DNA from: a virus
DNA length: 64,000 bases
Reading direction: 5' to 3' (one strand)
IMG/VR virus record: IMGVR_UViG_3300044846_004348
Span: 28,643-92,642 of that record
The notes beneath the pieces were generated by a model. The model was given only the letters and a program-made list of their open reading frames with translations, ran no database searches and was not told the origin of the DNA. Position 1 is the stretch's first letter. Each line of letters starts with the position of its first letter. Positions 1 to 9,347 of the stretch are shown piece by piece. The position numbers and the translations under genes were made by a program.

Positions 1-138
1 TCTAATTTTTTAGAGGTTGACATAGATGAAATTAACAGGTATGTTCAGTACGAGTTACAAGTTTTAGAAGATTTAGATGAAGAAACAGAAACTAAATACG
101 TTGCAGAACTGATAGCGAGGATAAAAGATGGAAATTAA
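1..138 (+). CDS. C-terminal end of a truncated hypothetical protein
   Basis: An open frame runs from the first base of the window to a TAA at 136-138, giving 45 residues with no start codon in view, so the gene begins upstream. The visible part is acidic and rich in Glu, Asp and Leu, probably helical. It overlaps the start of the next gene by 11 bases, the tight packing seen in translationally coupled phage operons. I do not recognise a family from this fragment. Confidence 0.6.
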   Translation, partial: SNFLEVDIDEINRYVQYELQVLEDLDEETETKYVAELIARIKDGN

Positions 139-469
139 TGAGCAGGCGCAAAAATATAACGAGCAAGTAGTTACTCCTCCCGCTAAAGTTTCTGTAAGAG
201 TAGAGGCTTTAAGAGAAGCTGCAAAAATTATTGATGGAGATAGAAACAATCAGTACGGAAGTCCTGAAGATAATTTTGACAGAACTGCAAAAATTTGGTC
301 TGTAATTTTAGATCATAATGTGACAGCAGAAGATGTAGCAATGATGATGGTTGGGTTAAAAATGGCACGGTTTGCTGCAAAATCTGGTTTTCAAGGAGAT
401 ACTTGGATTGATATAGCAGGTTATGCAGGCTGTGGTTATGAAGTAGGAAAGAAAAACAGTAACTCTTAA
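128..469 (+). CDS. DUF6378-like phage protein
   Basis: A 113-residue protein. Residues 37-50 (GDRNNQYGSPEDNF) and 91-100 (DTWIDIAGYA), with a helical stretch between them, match the pattern I associate with DUF6378, a small domain common in actinobacterial and other phages whose biochemical role is not established. It resembles helical nucleotide-metabolism proteins, but that is only an impression. The ATG overlaps the preceding gene, and a WhiB gene follows 22 bases after the stop. Family assignment is from memory of the conserved GDR-QYG-PEDNF pattern. Confidence 0.75.
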   Translation: MEINEQAQKYNEQVVTPPAKVSVRVEALREAAKIIDGDRNNQYGSPEDNFDRTAKIWSVILDHNVTAEDVAMMMVGLKMARFAAKSGFQGDTWIDIAGYAGCGYEVGKKNSNS

Positions 470-491
470 ACTATAAAAAGAAAGAAGTAAA

Positions 492-788
492 GTGGGCAGC
501 CTAAGAAAACCTTCAGAATACGAACGCCCTCTCTGCGCTGAAATAGGTGGAGATCTATTTTTTAGCGACGATGTCGACACTAGAAGTACAGATAGTTTAA
601 GAAGATTTAGAATGGCTAAAAAAATTTGTAATAGTTGTGAGCATATCGAAGAGTGCGCTAGGTGGGGTTTAGAAAATGAAGTTTATGGGATATGGGGTGG
701 GACATCTCCCACTGATAGAAGAGAAACTAGACATAAAAGAAACATAAAACCCCCTGTAGAAACCCTCTATAACTTAAATATCATATAA
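492..788 (+). CDS. WhiB-like iron-sulfur transcription factor
   Basis: A 98-residue protein with the WhiB signature: four cysteines at 15, 46, 49 and 55 (C...CxxCxxxxxC) that would bind a 4Fe-4S cluster, followed by the glycine-tryptophan turn GIWGG at 66-70 and a basic tail (TDRRETRHKRN). WhiB proteins are specific to Actinobacteria and their phages and usually act with the main sigma factor. The start is a GTG with a purine-rich leader. A second WhiB gene lies 760 bases downstream on the same strand, so this cluster probably reprogrammes host transcription. Phage WhiB proteins have been linked to control of host septation and superinfection; which applies here is unknown. Confidence 0.93.
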   Translation: MGSLRKPSEYERPLCAEIGGDLFFSDDVDTRSTDSLRRFRMAKKICNSCEHIEECARWGLENEVYGIWGGTSPTDRRETRHKRNIKPPVETLYNLNII

Positions 789-825
789 AATATACACATA
801 GATATTTAATAGTTGGGAGCGATTT

Positions 826-1158
826 ATGTCAGATAAGTTGGCTATGGTTCCTTTTGCTACATGTGAAGAGTGTTGGCTATCTGCTCATTCTAAATGGGAG
901 CCACAAAGTATAGATCAGACTGGTAACATAATGATGAAACTAGTTGGTATAGAGGTTCCTCAAAAAACTAATACGGGTGCTGTTGAAGTCTGCTGTACCT
1001 GTGGTTCTGTGACTATTGCTGGTATATATGAGATGAAAAATCCAGAGACTGTTAATTTTACTAGGGAAGAAGAAGCAGATAAATATGAGTACGACTTAAC
1101 TCATAGTTTTTTAGAGGCAGACGATGATGATGATTTTAATGAAGATAATCCCTTTTAA
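826..1158 (+). CDS. Hypothetical protein with paired cysteine motifs
   Basis: A 110-residue protein with CxxC at residues 13-16 (CEEC) and a second cysteine cluster at 56-59 (CCTC), spaced as in a small zinc-binding fold. The C-terminus is strongly acidic with a run of Asp. It lies between the two WhiB genes on the same strand and starts with ATG after a GGGAG Shine-Dalgarno-like sequence. I do not recognise a family. The metal-binding idea is inference from cysteine spacing only. Confidence 0.7.
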   Translation: MSDKLAMVPFATCEECWLSAHSKWEPQSIDQTGNIMMKLVGIEVPQKTNTGAVEVCCTCGSVTIAGIYEMKNPETVNFTREEEADKYEYDLTHSFLEADDDDDFNEDNPF

Positions 1159-1163
1159 TTAAT

Positions 1164-1502
1164 ATGAAAGATACTAGATTTGGTGACGACTTGTGGCAAG
1201 AGTGGGACGGGTTAGAACTCTCTTTTAACAAGTATTCAGAGTCTACTGTTTATTATACAAAAGACCACACTAATATTAAAAATGATTTAGTTAGAAGAGC
1301 TTTGGCATCGGCTTTACAGAAAGACGGAGTTGCTATCTCTTTAGGTGAAGGTTTTAAAATAATAGAAAACTCTAGAGTTGAGTACGGTTGGTCTGGATGT
1401 TTAGAAGATGAAGATGTTTTATCTAAATGTGATGAGAATGGTGAGACAGATTACGGTGATTTAGTTGTTAACATTGTTCCAATTACTTGGATAGTTTTAT
1501 AG
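1164..1502 (+). CDS. Hypothetical protein
   Basis: A 112-residue, mildly acidic protein starting five bases after the preceding stop, so probably co-transcribed. No signal peptide, membrane segment or metal motif is visible. Sequence composition suggests a globular alpha/beta protein. Short AT-rich spacer sequence (1503-1547) separates it from the second WhiB gene. I do not recognise a family. Confidence 0.6.
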   Translation: MKDTRFGDDLWQEWDGLELSFNKYSESTVYYTKDHTNIKNDLVRRALASALQKDGVAISLGEGFKIIENSRVEYGWSGCLEDEDVLSKCDENGETDYGDLVVNIVPITWIVL

Positions 1503-1547
1503 TGTGTTTAGTGTATAGTTTATAGTTTTTAGTCTTATGATTGTTGT

Positions 1548-2069
1548 ATGTGGAAACCTGCTAACAATCTTGAGTGGCAAAGGGATGCGCTGTGCGCAAA
1601 ACCAAAAAATCGTAACTACATAAATTGGTTTTTTTCTAACAATACTTCCGAAAAATACGGGGCAAAGAATATATGTTTTTCTTGCCCTGTAAGAAAAGAA
1701 TGTCTTCAGTGGGGTTTAGAGCATCGTCAAATCTGGGGTATTTGGGGCGGTAAAGATGAAGTTGAGATACGAAGGGCTTTATCAGTTTCATATAAAGGTG
1801 AAGAGACTAGAAGAAGACGCTACCCAAACTGCCCATACTGTACTGCAAGACCCTCTAAATTAAGAACCTCAACCGAGCAGTTGCCTAATGGTGGTAGATG
1901 GACAACAGCAAAGGTTGTGACTTGTGACGAGTGTGGTTTTTCTTGGAGAAGTAGAACTAGTGCAAATGCTGTTGAGGCATACAAAATAGACAGACAAGAC
2001 AAAATAACTAAAAGATTAAAAGAAAAAGAAAAGTTATCTAAGAAGAAGAGGGGTCGGAAGAAGAAATAG
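1548..2069 (+). CDS. WhiB-like protein fused to a C-terminal zinc ribbon
   Basis: A 173-residue protein. The N-terminal WhiB part has cysteines at 16, 43, 46 and 52 and GIWGG at 64-68. It continues into a second metal-binding module with CPYC at 95-98 and CDEC at 126-129, the CxxC-(~27)-CxxC spacing of a zinc ribbon. The last 25 residues are almost all Lys and Arg. Ordinary WhiB proteins are 80-120 residues, so the ribbon and basic tail are an extension that could add a second DNA or polymerase contact. The 3' end overlaps the convergent glycosyltransferase gene by 32 bases. Confidence 0.88.
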   Translation: MWKPANNLEWQRDALCAKPKNRNYINWFFSNNTSEKYGAKNICFSCPVRKECLQWGLEHRQIWGIWGGKDEVEIRRALSVSYKGEETRRRRYPNCPYCTARPSKLRTSTEQLPNGGRWTTAKVVTCDECGFSWRSRTSANAVEAYKIDRQDKITKRLKEKEKLSKKKRGRKKK

Positions 2070-3126
2070 TTTTTCCACCTATTTCATAGAAAGTTAAGTT
2101 TTTTTGTAGTCTCTCATCATTTGGATTTATCTCTACAGCTTTCTTCCCGTACTCTAATGCTTCAGAGTACTTACCTAATCTATAGCAAGATATTGCGGCA
2201 AAATCGTATGGAGATTCCCCCCAAGCGTCTGCTTCGCAAAGATACTCTAAAGGTTTTTCTTTAATACTTAAAGTTTCTATGGAGCACTCTAGACAGTTTT
2301 TCCAGTCTTGTTTTGAGTAGTAATATTTTGCTAAATCTAGCCAAGGCTCTCTTCTACCAGGGGCTTGCTCTATTGCTTGTCTAAACCAGTACTCTGCTTT
2401 GTCTGTTTCAATTTTACCTAAGTAACGCATTGAAGCCGCACGTTCTGGTGGCCATTGTGCTCTTGGTAGTTCTAAATGACGTTTAAATTCTTTTGATGCT
2501 TCCTCATATCTACCATAAAAATATAACTCTCTAGCGTAATAAAAAGCATTTCTATCATCAGATAAATCTTCTTGCACTGCTTGAGCAAGTAGTGGAAGAT
2601 ATTGTGATCTTGGTTTTGTATTATCTGCGTGATGGTGTATTTCTAAATCTACCCATCCTTGTAGTTCTGGGCTATCACCGTATCTAACTAGAACTTCGTG
2701 TACTGGGTGTTTCCAGCGATACCCCCATCTGGTGTGGATTTTATCGCCTCCATATTGTAATCCTGGTGTTCCATCTTCATTCCAATTCCATGTGTACTGG
2801 TATCTAGGACGAGTCCAATTATTTTTTAGTGCTTTTTCTAAGCACTCTCTCCAGCCAGGTAGTAATACTTCATCCATATCTAAAGCTATGCAGTAGTCTA
2901 TATCTGTTGGTAGAGATGCAAGACTAGCGTTTCTTGCTACATCGAATCTCCAAGGTTTTACATATATAGGTAAAACATTTATGCCTAAAGACTTTGCGTG
3001 CTGTACAGTTCCATCTGTTGAACCAGTATCTGCAATTAGTAGATAGTCTGCTTCTTTTGCTGACTCGTACCAAGCGTCTACAAACTGTCTCTCATTTAAA
3101 GCTATGGTGTATATCGCTATTTTCAT
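2038..3126 (-). CDS. Family 2 glycosyltransferase with C-terminal TPR-like repeats
   Basis: A 362-residue protein. The N-terminus has the GT-A pattern of family 2 glycosyltransferases: a beta strand (KIAIYTIAL), DTGSTDGT at 33-40 for nucleotide binding and DMDE at 83-86 as the metal-binding DxD-type motif. From about residue 190 to the end, helical pairs rich in Tyr, Leu and Ala resemble tetratricopeptide repeats, an architecture common in bacterial glycan glycosyltransferases. It probably transfers a sugar to a phage or host glycan; donor and acceptor are unknown. It lies downstream of a small membrane protein and the halogenase on the same strand. Confidence 0.88.
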   Translation of the reverse strand: MKIAIYTIALNERQFVDAWYESAKEADYLLIADTGSTDGTVQHAKSLGINVLPIYVKPWRFDVARNASLASLPTDIDYCIALDMDEVLLPGWRECLEKALKNNWTRPRYQYTWNWNEDGTPGLQYGGDKIHTRWGYRWKHPVHEVLVRYGDSPELQGWVDLEIHHHADNTKPRSQYLPLLAQAVQEDLSDDRNAFYYARELYFYGRYEEASKEFKRHLELPRAQWPPERAASMRYLGKIETDKAEYWFRQAIEQAPGRREPWLDLAKYYYSKQDWKNCLECSIETLSIKEKPLEYLCEADAWGESPYDFAAISCYRLGKYSEALEYGKKAVEINPNDERLQKNLTFYEIGGKTISSSDPSSS

Positions 3127-3130
3127 ATAT

Positions 3131-3421
3131 TTACCCTATCAGAAAATGTCTTACTATTGCGGCTATAGCCAAAAAAGACCACAGTATGTTGAACCATATA
3201 AGTGTAGGTAGTGTTTTTACTGTAGAAGACCATATTAGCATTAAACTTGATATTAAAGCAAGTACGTAAAGCCACCATATTTGTATATTAAAAAGTAATC
3301 CAGGTATAATTATGACTGCTTTTACTACAAAAGCAAAAAATTCCACACTGTTTTCTCTATTCCAATATTTTTTATGGGTCATAGTTTTTAAGGCTACAAA
3401 CCACTCTTTTTTTATATTCAA
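3131..3421 (-). CDS. Small membrane protein
   Basis: A 96-residue protein with three hydrophobic stretches (about residues 28-45, 47-65 and 72-92), so probably an integral membrane protein with a basic, cytoplasmic N-terminus. Its start overlaps the halogenase stop by 4 bases, a coupling arrangement that suggests the two are translated together. No family recognised. It could anchor or transport something for the neighbouring enzymes, but nothing in the sequence proves this. Confidence 0.65.
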   Translation of the reverse strand: MNIKKEWFVALKTMTHKKYWNRENSVEFFAFVVKAVIIIPGLLFNIQIWWLYVLALISSLMLIWSSTVKTLPTLIWFNILWSFLAIAAIVRHFLIG

Positions 3422-4968
3422 GACTTTAGATCCTCTATAAAATCTTTATGTGACATACATTTTTCTACAACTTCATCTTGATTTTTTATAAAAACCTCAT
3501 AACTATCTGAAATAAAATCATATAGTTTATTAGATTCGTATGTATCTTTGTATGTTTTTTTATTTATTAAATCTAATCCTTCGCCTACAGAAATCCAACT
3601 CTCTAATGGAAACATTTTTGAAGAGAAATCTGTATAGTCCCAGACTCTATAATCTAAAATATCTATATAATTTTTTAGTTCTTTAGAGTATGTATCTTTA
3701 TTGTTAAATTTTTTCCAGAATTCAGTGTCTTTTCTTTTTGTTAAATAATGTAAATGAATAAAATCTACAATTTCTTCATTTGCTTTTATAAATTTTTTAT
3801 TGAATTCCTCTATAACATCATCATTTATATTTATTATACTGTTAAGATTTGACATAGAATTTGTTATATTTATTATTGAAACCCATATTGAAGTTGCCTC
3901 TAGTGGTTCTATAAAACCAGAAGAAAGTCCTACTGCAATACAATTTTTTACCCATGGTTTTTTATAGTATCCAGCATTAAATTTAAAAGTTTTAGGAGAG
4001 TCTATTTTAAAACCTAAATATTCTTCAATCTCTTTTTTAGCATCTTCTTCAGATACTAAACTAGAATCAAAAACATACCCGCACCCATACCTGTTTTGAA
4101 GTGGTATTTTCCACATCCAACCATATTTCATAGCTATTGACTCGGTGTATGAAGGAATATCTTTATCTATAGGTAGGAAAAAAGGTATGGCAGTGTCTAC
4201 TGGAAGTTTTTCTTTGTGACTTTTCCACTCAGATTTATAAATTTTTTCAATTATTAATCTTTTAAAACCAGAGCAATCAAAAATAAAATCAACTTCTATT
4301 TCTTCTTTTGTATCTAAAACTAGTTTAGAAATATTTCCTTCTTTGTCTTGCTTAATATCTAGTACTATGCCTTCTACTACATTAATGCCTCTTTCAATTC
4401 CTATGCTTTCTAGTGTCTTAGCAAAACTGACTGCATTAAAATGTAAAGCAAAGTAAGAATTCATTACATATTTATGTATTGGATCTTGTATAATTTGATT
4501 ATCGTAATCTGGATGTAAAGTAAATCCTACTTTATCCTTTTCTCCAATTTTTTCAACAAAATTTACCTGACTTAAAGGTTTGTCTAGTTCTTTAGTTACA
4601 ACATGTAGAACATTTGTTTTTGGTAAAATTTCTGGGTTGTCAAAAGAAGATAATCCTACATTTTCATTAGACAAAAAGCCGTGGTAATAGTAAGAATTAT
4701 CGCCATTCCAATTTGTAAATTTAATTCCGTTTTTAATAGTGGCATCTGCATCTTTTATAATTCTTGATGCTGGTATGTTTAGGTAGTCTAAAAAACTAAT
4801 TATGCTAGGGGTAGTTCCCTCTCCAGCTCCCAGCACACCAATATCATCAGATTTAACTAATGTAACATTTGAGTCATAAAATTTTTTCTTAGCGTATAGA
4901 GCGGTAAGCCACCCAGCGGTGCCTCCACCTAAAATGACAATTTCATTAAATGATTTGTTTTTTGACAT
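3418..4968 (-). CDS. Flavin-dependent halogenase (tryptophan halogenase family)
   Basis: A 516-residue protein with all hallmarks of the tryptophan halogenase family. GGGTAGWL at 14-21 is the FAD-binding GxGxxG variant; GAGEGTTPS lies at 48-56; IKFTNW at 82-87 places a lysine (83) where the catalytic lysine of PrnA and RebH sits; WMWKIP at 284-289 matches the family motif WxWxIP exactly; EPLEATSIW at 354-362 carries the conserved active-site glutamate region. The length is normal for the family. Such enzymes use reduced flavin, oxygen and halide to make hypohalous acid that halogenates an aromatic substrate. No flavin reductase gene is visible, so reduced FAD must come from the host. The substrate cannot be told from sequence. 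Confidence 0.93.
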   Translation of the reverse strand: MSKNKSFNEIVILGGGTAGWLTALYAKKKFYDSNVTLVKSDDIGVLGAGEGTTPSIISFLDYLNIPASRIIKDADATIKNGIKFTNWNGDNSYYYHGFLSNENVGLSSFDNPEILPKTNVLHVVTKELDKPLSQVNFVEKIGEKDKVGFTLHPDYDNQIIQDPIHKYVMNSYFALHFNAVSFAKTLESIGIERGINVVEGIVLDIKQDKEGNISKLVLDTKEEIEVDFIFDCSGFKRLIIEKIYKSEWKSHKEKLPVDTAIPFFLPIDKDIPSYTESIAMKYGWMWKIPLQNRYGCGYVFDSSLVSEEDAKKEIEEYLGFKIDSPKTFKFNAGYYKKPWVKNCIAVGLSSGFIEPLEATSIWVSIINITNSMSNLNSIININDDVIEEFNKKFIKANEEIVDFIHLHYLTKRKDTEFWKKFNNKDTYSKELKNYIDILDYRVWDYTDFSSKMFPLESWISVGEGLDLINKKTYKDTYESNKLYDFISDSYEVFIKNQDEVVEKCMSHKDFIEDLKS

Positions 4969-5019
4969 ATAGGTATATACCTCTCTGAATCTCTCTGTTA
5001 TATACTACACTAAACTATT

Positions 5020-5637
5020 TTAATATGGTGTTTTTCCACTAAAACTGTTGTGTGGTGTTAGTGCCCAAAAAGAGTCCTCTGAGTCCCCATCAAAATAGTT
5101 TTCTAAAGAGTTTGTTTTCTGTAGCATAACAGAATCTACAAAAAACACGTCTGTATCTGACGTTGATCCTGTGACTACTCTTATAATTACATAATTTGCA
5201 GAAGCATTTTTTGTAAAAGAGGCAGAAAGTCTAGTCCATTGACCTATTGTTGGTGTGGTGCTTCCAATATTTGACGCTACAATTGTTGATCCGCCAAGGG
5301 TATCGGTTTGTATAACTCTAAAAAAGTTTGTTGCAGTGGTATTACCTTCTTGTTGTTTTACCCATGCGCTTACAAAATAAGTACCCGCTGTTTCTAGAGG
5401 AACTGCTGAATGTGCTACAGCAGAACCACTTACATTGTAAACTTTTAAACAAGCAGATCCATTTACAGAGTCTGTAGTAACTCTTTCAAAAGTAGCTCCT
5501 GCCACACCAGACCAGTTACCTGTACCTACCTCAAAGGATGGGTTCTGTATATAGTTAACTTTGTAACCAAGTAATCTAGGTTCCTGAGTATTCTTTAAGT
5601 TACCTGCTGCCCCTACTATACCTACCGTTGATGGCAT
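5020..5637 (-). CDS. Carbohydrate-binding-module-like tail protein
   Basis: A 205-residue protein. Residues about 28-175 (NPSFEVGTGNW..., then alternating beta strands, then DVFFVDSVMLQ) follow the jelly-roll pattern of CBM4/9-like galactose-binding folds, which start with an N-P-x-F-E motif and end with a D-x-V strand. The C-terminus is a short tail (NYFDGDSEDSFWAL) often seen in phage tail-associated proteins. One base separates it from the collagen-like gene upstream, so it belongs to the adhesin operon and may be a glycan-binding tip or decoration. Ligand unknown. Confidence 0.7.
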   Translation of the reverse strand: MPSTVGIVGAAGNLKNTQEPRLLGYKVNYIQNPSFEVGTGNWSGVAGATFERVTTDSVNGSACLKVYNVSGSAVAHSAVPLETAGTYFVSAWVKQQEGNTTATNFFRVIQTDTLGGSTIVASNIGSTTPTIGQWTRLSASFTKNASANYVIIRVVTGSTSDTDVFFVDSVMLQKTNSLENYFDGDSEDSFWALTPHNSFSGKTPY

Positions 5638-5638
5638 A

Positions 5639-7579
5639 CTAAACCAATGCTAAATCTCCAGTAATCAGCCACTCATCAGTACCAATTTTAATTGCTGATG
5701 CGACTGAGTACTGAGTTCTTAAACTAGTAGTTGGTGTTGATCTTACAGTTACCCCACTAGCACCTACAAAAGTAACTTGACCAGTTCCATATTGAACAAA
5801 ATCTATTCTTTGACCAGTTCCAAAAGCTACGGCAGCTTCTGTTGGAATTGTTATTTGAACTGTTGTTGATTTATTAATTTTTAATAATTTTCCAGTATCG
5901 GTTAGTGACAAAGTGTAGTTATCTACTTGTTCTTCTATAGATTGAGCAGTTGCCCAGTCACCTTGCGGTCCAGTAGGTCCAGTTACAGTACTTGCCGCAC
6001 CCGTCGGACCTGTCGCACCCGTAGGTCCTTCAGATCCAGTCGGTCCAGTTACAGTACTTGCAGCACCAGTTGGCCCTGTCGGTCCCGTAGGTCCTGTCGG
6101 CCCTGTAGGACCTAAAATTGGACCCAAATCATCCCATGCTGCACCGTCCCAGAAATAAACATCTCCAGTATCTAAAGTTAAATATGAATCATCTGCTGTA
6201 GGTCCTGTAGGTAGACCTGCAAAATTAGCAACACTACCTAAAAAGTTAACTGGGTAGGCTTGAGCACCCGTTGCACCCGTTGCACCAGTTGCACCCGTCG
6301 CACCCGTTGCACCTGTCGGACCTGTAGGTCCAGGAGCAGTAGATGTTGGTCCCGTAGGTCCAGTATCCCCTAAATCACCAGTTCTAGAAAATTCTATTGT
6401 ATAACTGCTACTTGCTAATGGTATTGCCCCAGAAATATAAGAAATTGGAACTTTAAAATAATCTCCAGAAACTACCACATCTGATGTAACTTTTAAAACC
6501 GTTCTTACTGCCCCAGGTGTAGTTGAGATAAATAAAGTTCCTCTATCTGAAGAAGTAGTTGAATCATCCCACGAAGAAATCCAACTAGAAAAATCAGCAG
6601 CAAATGTAAAACTTGTTTTATTTATAAACAATTGACTAGCACTAGCTACAGTTGAATTATTTAATCTAAATTGACCAGTACCTGGATCTTCATCGACTGT
6701 GCTACTAGAAAACCTAAAAGTAGGAAATGATCTAGGCCCCGTTGCACCTGTCGGACCAGTGTCTCCTGTAGGTCCTGTAATACTTGCACCCGTCGGTCCC
6801 GTAGGTCCAGTTGGTCCACCTTCTGGTCCCGTAGGTCCAAGCGCACCTGTTGCACCTGTAGGACCTGTCACACCTTGAATTCCTTGTGAACCAGTTGGTC
6901 CTATCGGTCCTACAAAAGGTCCGACGTTGTCCCATTCTTGGTTTAAATCATTCCAAATATATAATTCATTTTGGATAACATATGAGTCTCCAATATTTCC
7001 AACTGGACTATCGGCTTCTAAAAGTTCTAAAGTTGCATAACTTCCTAATACAGAAACTCCAGATCCCTGTGGTCCAGTTGATCCCGTTGGTCCAAGCAAT
7101 CCTTGCGCACCTGTTGGTCCTGTTGGCCCTAAACCTACGTAAGCAAGTTCTAACCAAGCACTACCTGTATAGAAAGAAACTTCTCCATCACTTGGCTTTA
7201 CCCAAATGTCACCTACTTCAGCAAAGCCTGGTTGATTTTCTACATAAGATATATTAGATCTACCTTCAGTTTCATATAACAAATTTAGAGAAAAAGATAT
7301 AGTTGCAGTATTGCTAGTAACGTAAACTATATCTCCTATATCTAGTGCAAATCTAAAAGTTTCAAAAGTTTGTCCTCCAGCTACTTCTAAATCATATGCA
7401 AGGTAGGCTCTATCTGTTGCGGAGTTAGTTCCAGAAGGCTGTATATAAACCTGTACTAAAGAAGATACGCTGCTTTTGTTAGTTACAATAACTGAGGCAA
7501 CACCAGAAATAGTTAGTGTTGGAAAAGAATCTAAAACATTTGCTAAAGGATTTAATACTCCAATTCTTTGAATAGCCAT
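5639..7579 (-). CDS. Collagen-like tail protein, head type A, tip type 1
   Basis: A 646-residue protein with three parts. The N-terminal ~130 residues form a beta-rich head with the motif [10 protein letters not shown], shared with the 506-residue protein at 7818-9338. The middle is interrupted collagen-like stem made of Gly-Pro-Thr and Gly-Ala-Thr triplets, with inserted globular units. The C-terminal ~90 residues ([13 protein letters not shown] through GVTVRS to WLITGDL) closely resemble the tip of the 550-residue protein at 22367-24019. Gly-X-Thr stems in phage tails form trimeric rods. The start ATG overlaps the preceding stop by one base (TAATG). Likely a side fibre or virion decoration; receptor unknown. 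Confidence 0.85.
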   Translation of the reverse strand: MAIQRIGVLNPLANVLDSFPTLTISGVASVIVTNKSSVSSLVQVYIQPSGTNSATDRAYLAYDLEVAGGQTFETFRFALDIGDIVYVTSNTATISFSLNLLYETEGRSNISYVENQPGFAEVGDIWVKPSDGEVSFYTGSAWLELAYVGLGPTGPTGAQGLLGPTGSTGPQGSGVSVLGSYATLELLEADSPVGNIGDSYVIQNELYIWNDLNQEWDNVGPFVGPIGPTGSQGIQGVTGPTGATGALGPTGPEGGPTGPTGPTGASITGPTGDTGPTGATGPRSFPTFRFSSSTVDEDPGTGQFRLNNSTVASASQLFINKTSFTFAADFSSWISSWDDSTTSSDRGTLFISTTPGAVRTVLKVTSDVVVSGDYFKVPISYISGAIPLASSSYTIEFSRTGDLGDTGPTGPTSTAPGPTGPTGATGATGATGATGATGAQAYPVNFLGSVANFAGLPTGPTADDSYLTLDTGDVYFWDGAAWDDLGPILGPTGPTGPTGPTGPTGAASTVTGPTGSEGPTGATGPTGAASTVTGPTGPQGDWATAQSIEEQVDNYTLSLTDTGKLLKINKSTTVQITIPTEAAVAFGTGQRIDFVQYGTGQVTFVGASGVTVRSTPTTSLRTQYSVASAIKIGTDEWLITGDLALV

Positions 7580-7817
7580 TACTCACCACCCTCTACTAAA
7601 GAAACTTTGCCTTCATAGCAGCAGTGATCTGCTCCTGCAAGAGTTTCTACTGCTGTGTTGTAGACACCTTCAAGAAAATCTTCACGTCCAGTAGCCCATA
7701 CTACATCTGAAATTAAAACTGTTTTGTTCTCAGAGGTGTTTTTGATAGTTAGGTTAAGCAAAGGAGCGTTCTCACTTTCTTCTGCTTTCCATTCAAAGTT
7801 GCCTACAGTTTCCATTA

Positions 7818-7821
<4 letters not shown>
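7579..7821 (-). CDS. Hypothetical small protein in the tail-fibre operon
   Basis: An 80-residue acidic protein with no collagen repeats, placed between two collagen-like genes. It overlaps the upstream gene by 4 bases and the downstream gene by 1 base, so it is translationally coupled to both. Two adjacent cysteines sit near residue 66 (ADHCCYEG). A second in-frame ATG three codons in could be the real start. Position suggests a fibre assembly factor or chaperone, but no family is recognised. Confidence 0.65.
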
Positions 7822-9338
<1,517 letters not shown>

Positions 9339-9347
9339 ATTATTCTC

